From: Uranotaenia lowii
Taxonomy: Eukaryota > Arthropoda > Insecta > Diptera > Culicidae
Direction of reading: 5' to 3'
Assembly: GCF_029784155.1 (NCBI RefSeq)
Contig: NC_073693.1
Coordinates: 287,094,875 to 287,158,874 of the forward strand
Length of the DNA: 64,000 nucleotides
Position numbers and translations under genes: made by a program. Under the pieces are notes generated by a model. That model had not been told where the DNA came from. It did not search any database and worked only from the letters and a program-made list of their open reading frames with translations. Below are positions 37,020-64,000 of this stretch, in pieces (the stretch's first letter is position 1; the number at the start of each line of letters is the position of its first letter).

Positions 37020-38094
37020 AAAACCGAAACGATCGTCTCTGGTTGGTTCGCAAAAGTATTTCACAACGCGCCGGGAAAATTTCCCTTCATCGGCCCACAG
37101 TAGAACGGTCTCATTCGGTCTCATCGGTCTCGTTTTGTGGAGGGCTCCCAACGAACGCCCAACTCTGGCAGGGGGCGCTCGCTCAGCTCCACCAAGTTTA
37201 GTAGACGTTTTTCCTTCCGCCAGTTCGTTCGCTTTTACTAACTCTTCGAGGGCAACCGAGTAGCGACATCATTTTCCAAAAGCATATTCTACGACAGACT
37301 GTGGCCTACATCATTATTGGTGGTGAAGATGTTTAGAAACAAACACGTAAACTCCTCCGCGTTTCTGGTGTTTCGGTTATGACGTATCGGTGTCTGCTGT
37401 GTCGTGGAATTGGTGGCTGGTGAGAGAGAAAGATAGGGAGCGCAAAAACACAAAACATTGTGACGCGTCGCTTTTTTGAGTTGTGCTAGCGAACATAAAG
37501 GAAAAACGTTTTCTGAAGCAGAGAGCTTTTCTGTTTTTCAAAAAGTGCACTTCAACGAACAGAATTTGCCGATTCGGTGCAGTTTTCCTGCTTCGTTTGG
37601 TTGATTTTGTGCAAAAATCTATAGGGGTGTTTTTGTTGATGATGTGGAACCAGGGAATGTCTACCGAAGCGTATGGATCGGTTGTTCTCGGAATAAAAAA
37701 GTGAACGCAAATGAAAACGTGTAGTGCCGTGTTCAAGTTCAAGTTCAACGATGTGCTGTAAGGATATATTTTTAGATAAACTACCTACTGAATATCGAAG
37801 TGCTGCTGTCAGTGCCATGAACCAATTAGTGAGTCGCTTTGCCCCGAGAGGCCATAAATCAGTGTGACACGAAAGATCACGGAAAACTCCCCTTTCGGTT
37901 AGTTACATGTACCAGTATCATATAGATGTTTGTAAGCTGATCCCAATAATATAAGTCGTGTCTTCACCCTCGAAGTAAAAGCCCTCCCTAGATGTGACAG
38001 TTCATCGAACATTTCCTGCAAAAAGCTAGCTGAATGGAAGCGCCAAGCTGCTAATGGCAATAAGAAGCACTCTCAGCAGCAGCAGCGAATGTGA
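37020..38094 (+). promoter_or_regulatory. Promoter and 5' leader region of PI4K2
   Basis: GC content rises from about 37020, directly upstream of exon 1. No TATA box is obvious; CCAGTTCGTTCG at 37220 resembles an insect initiator but the start site is not established. The leader contains many ATGs, including two start-stop ATGTGA sites (37992 and 38089) and short uORFs at 38034-38054 and 38054-38134. A leader intron cannot be excluded. Confidence 0.5.
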
Positions 38095-63931
<25,837 letters not shown>

Positions 63932-64000
63932 TACAACATAAAGTTTGAAAAATTTATTAATCTTTGACATTGATTTTCTATTGGCTTATTCTAATTGTGC

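Overview
This window is nuclear DNA of an insect, most likely a mosquito. It is AT-rich, has GT-AG introns, and is packed with degenerate transposons of kinds common in mosquitoes (a DD37E mariner with AAGGGTGAT ends, hAT and Tc1-type foldback elements, Helitrons with CTAG ends, an RTE-like LINE, tRNA-derived SINEs). Nothing suggests bacteria, plasmid or phage. A 500-base N run at 22374-22873 is an assembly gap.

The one confidently coding locus is a type II phosphatidylinositol 4-kinase (PI4K2) on the plus strand. Five exons can be joined in frame: 38095-38563, 56038-56156, 62568-62698, 63016-63855 and 63916-63931, giving a 524-residue product. Intron 1 (17.5 kb) and intron 2 (6.4 kb) are full of mobile elements; introns 3 and 4 are 317 and 60 bases. 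The leader before the ATG carries several tiny upstream ORFs.

A second copy of exons 3-5 lies upstream at 7929-8059, 8401-9240 and 9301-9313, inside a block (about 3041-9393) that matches 58532 to the window end. By eye the two catalytic regions differ at about 19 positions in exons 3-4, all silent, while the introns differ by large insertions. This is either the 3' end of a tandem paralogue whose first exons lie left of the window, or an uncollapsed haplotype; the sequence cannot decide. In copy 1 the left edge of the match abuts a TTAA-type element.

Layout: 1-2.2 kb, inverted-repeat element with a 13-bp minisatellite core; 3.0-9.4 kb, PI4K2 copy 1 with a hAT insertion; 9.7-11.3 kb, degenerate minisatellite split by a MITE; 12.6-14.4 kb, large palindromic hAT-type element; 16.2-19.1 kb, dead RTE-like LINE; 19.3-19.8 kb, possible three-exon microgene; 22.4 kb, gap; 24.5-26.5 kb, Tc1-type element carrying an integrase-only LTR element; 27.4-28.7 kb, Helitron with tandem repeats; 30.4-36.7 kb, MITE, Tc1-type element with a nested retroposon, LINE fragment; 37.0-38.6 kb, PI4K2 leader and exon 1; 38.6-56.0 kb, intron 1 (tandem-repeat palindrome, mariner fragment, MITE, Helitrons, foldback, minisatellites, mariner-like element with nested hAT MITE); 56.0-64.0 kb, exon 2, DD37E mariner, duplicated intron 2 and exons 3-5.

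I did not find a convincing new multi-gene system. The best leads are the silent-only divergence of the two PI4K2 copies, the leader uORFs, the minisatellite element with near-identical long arms, and the candidate microgene.
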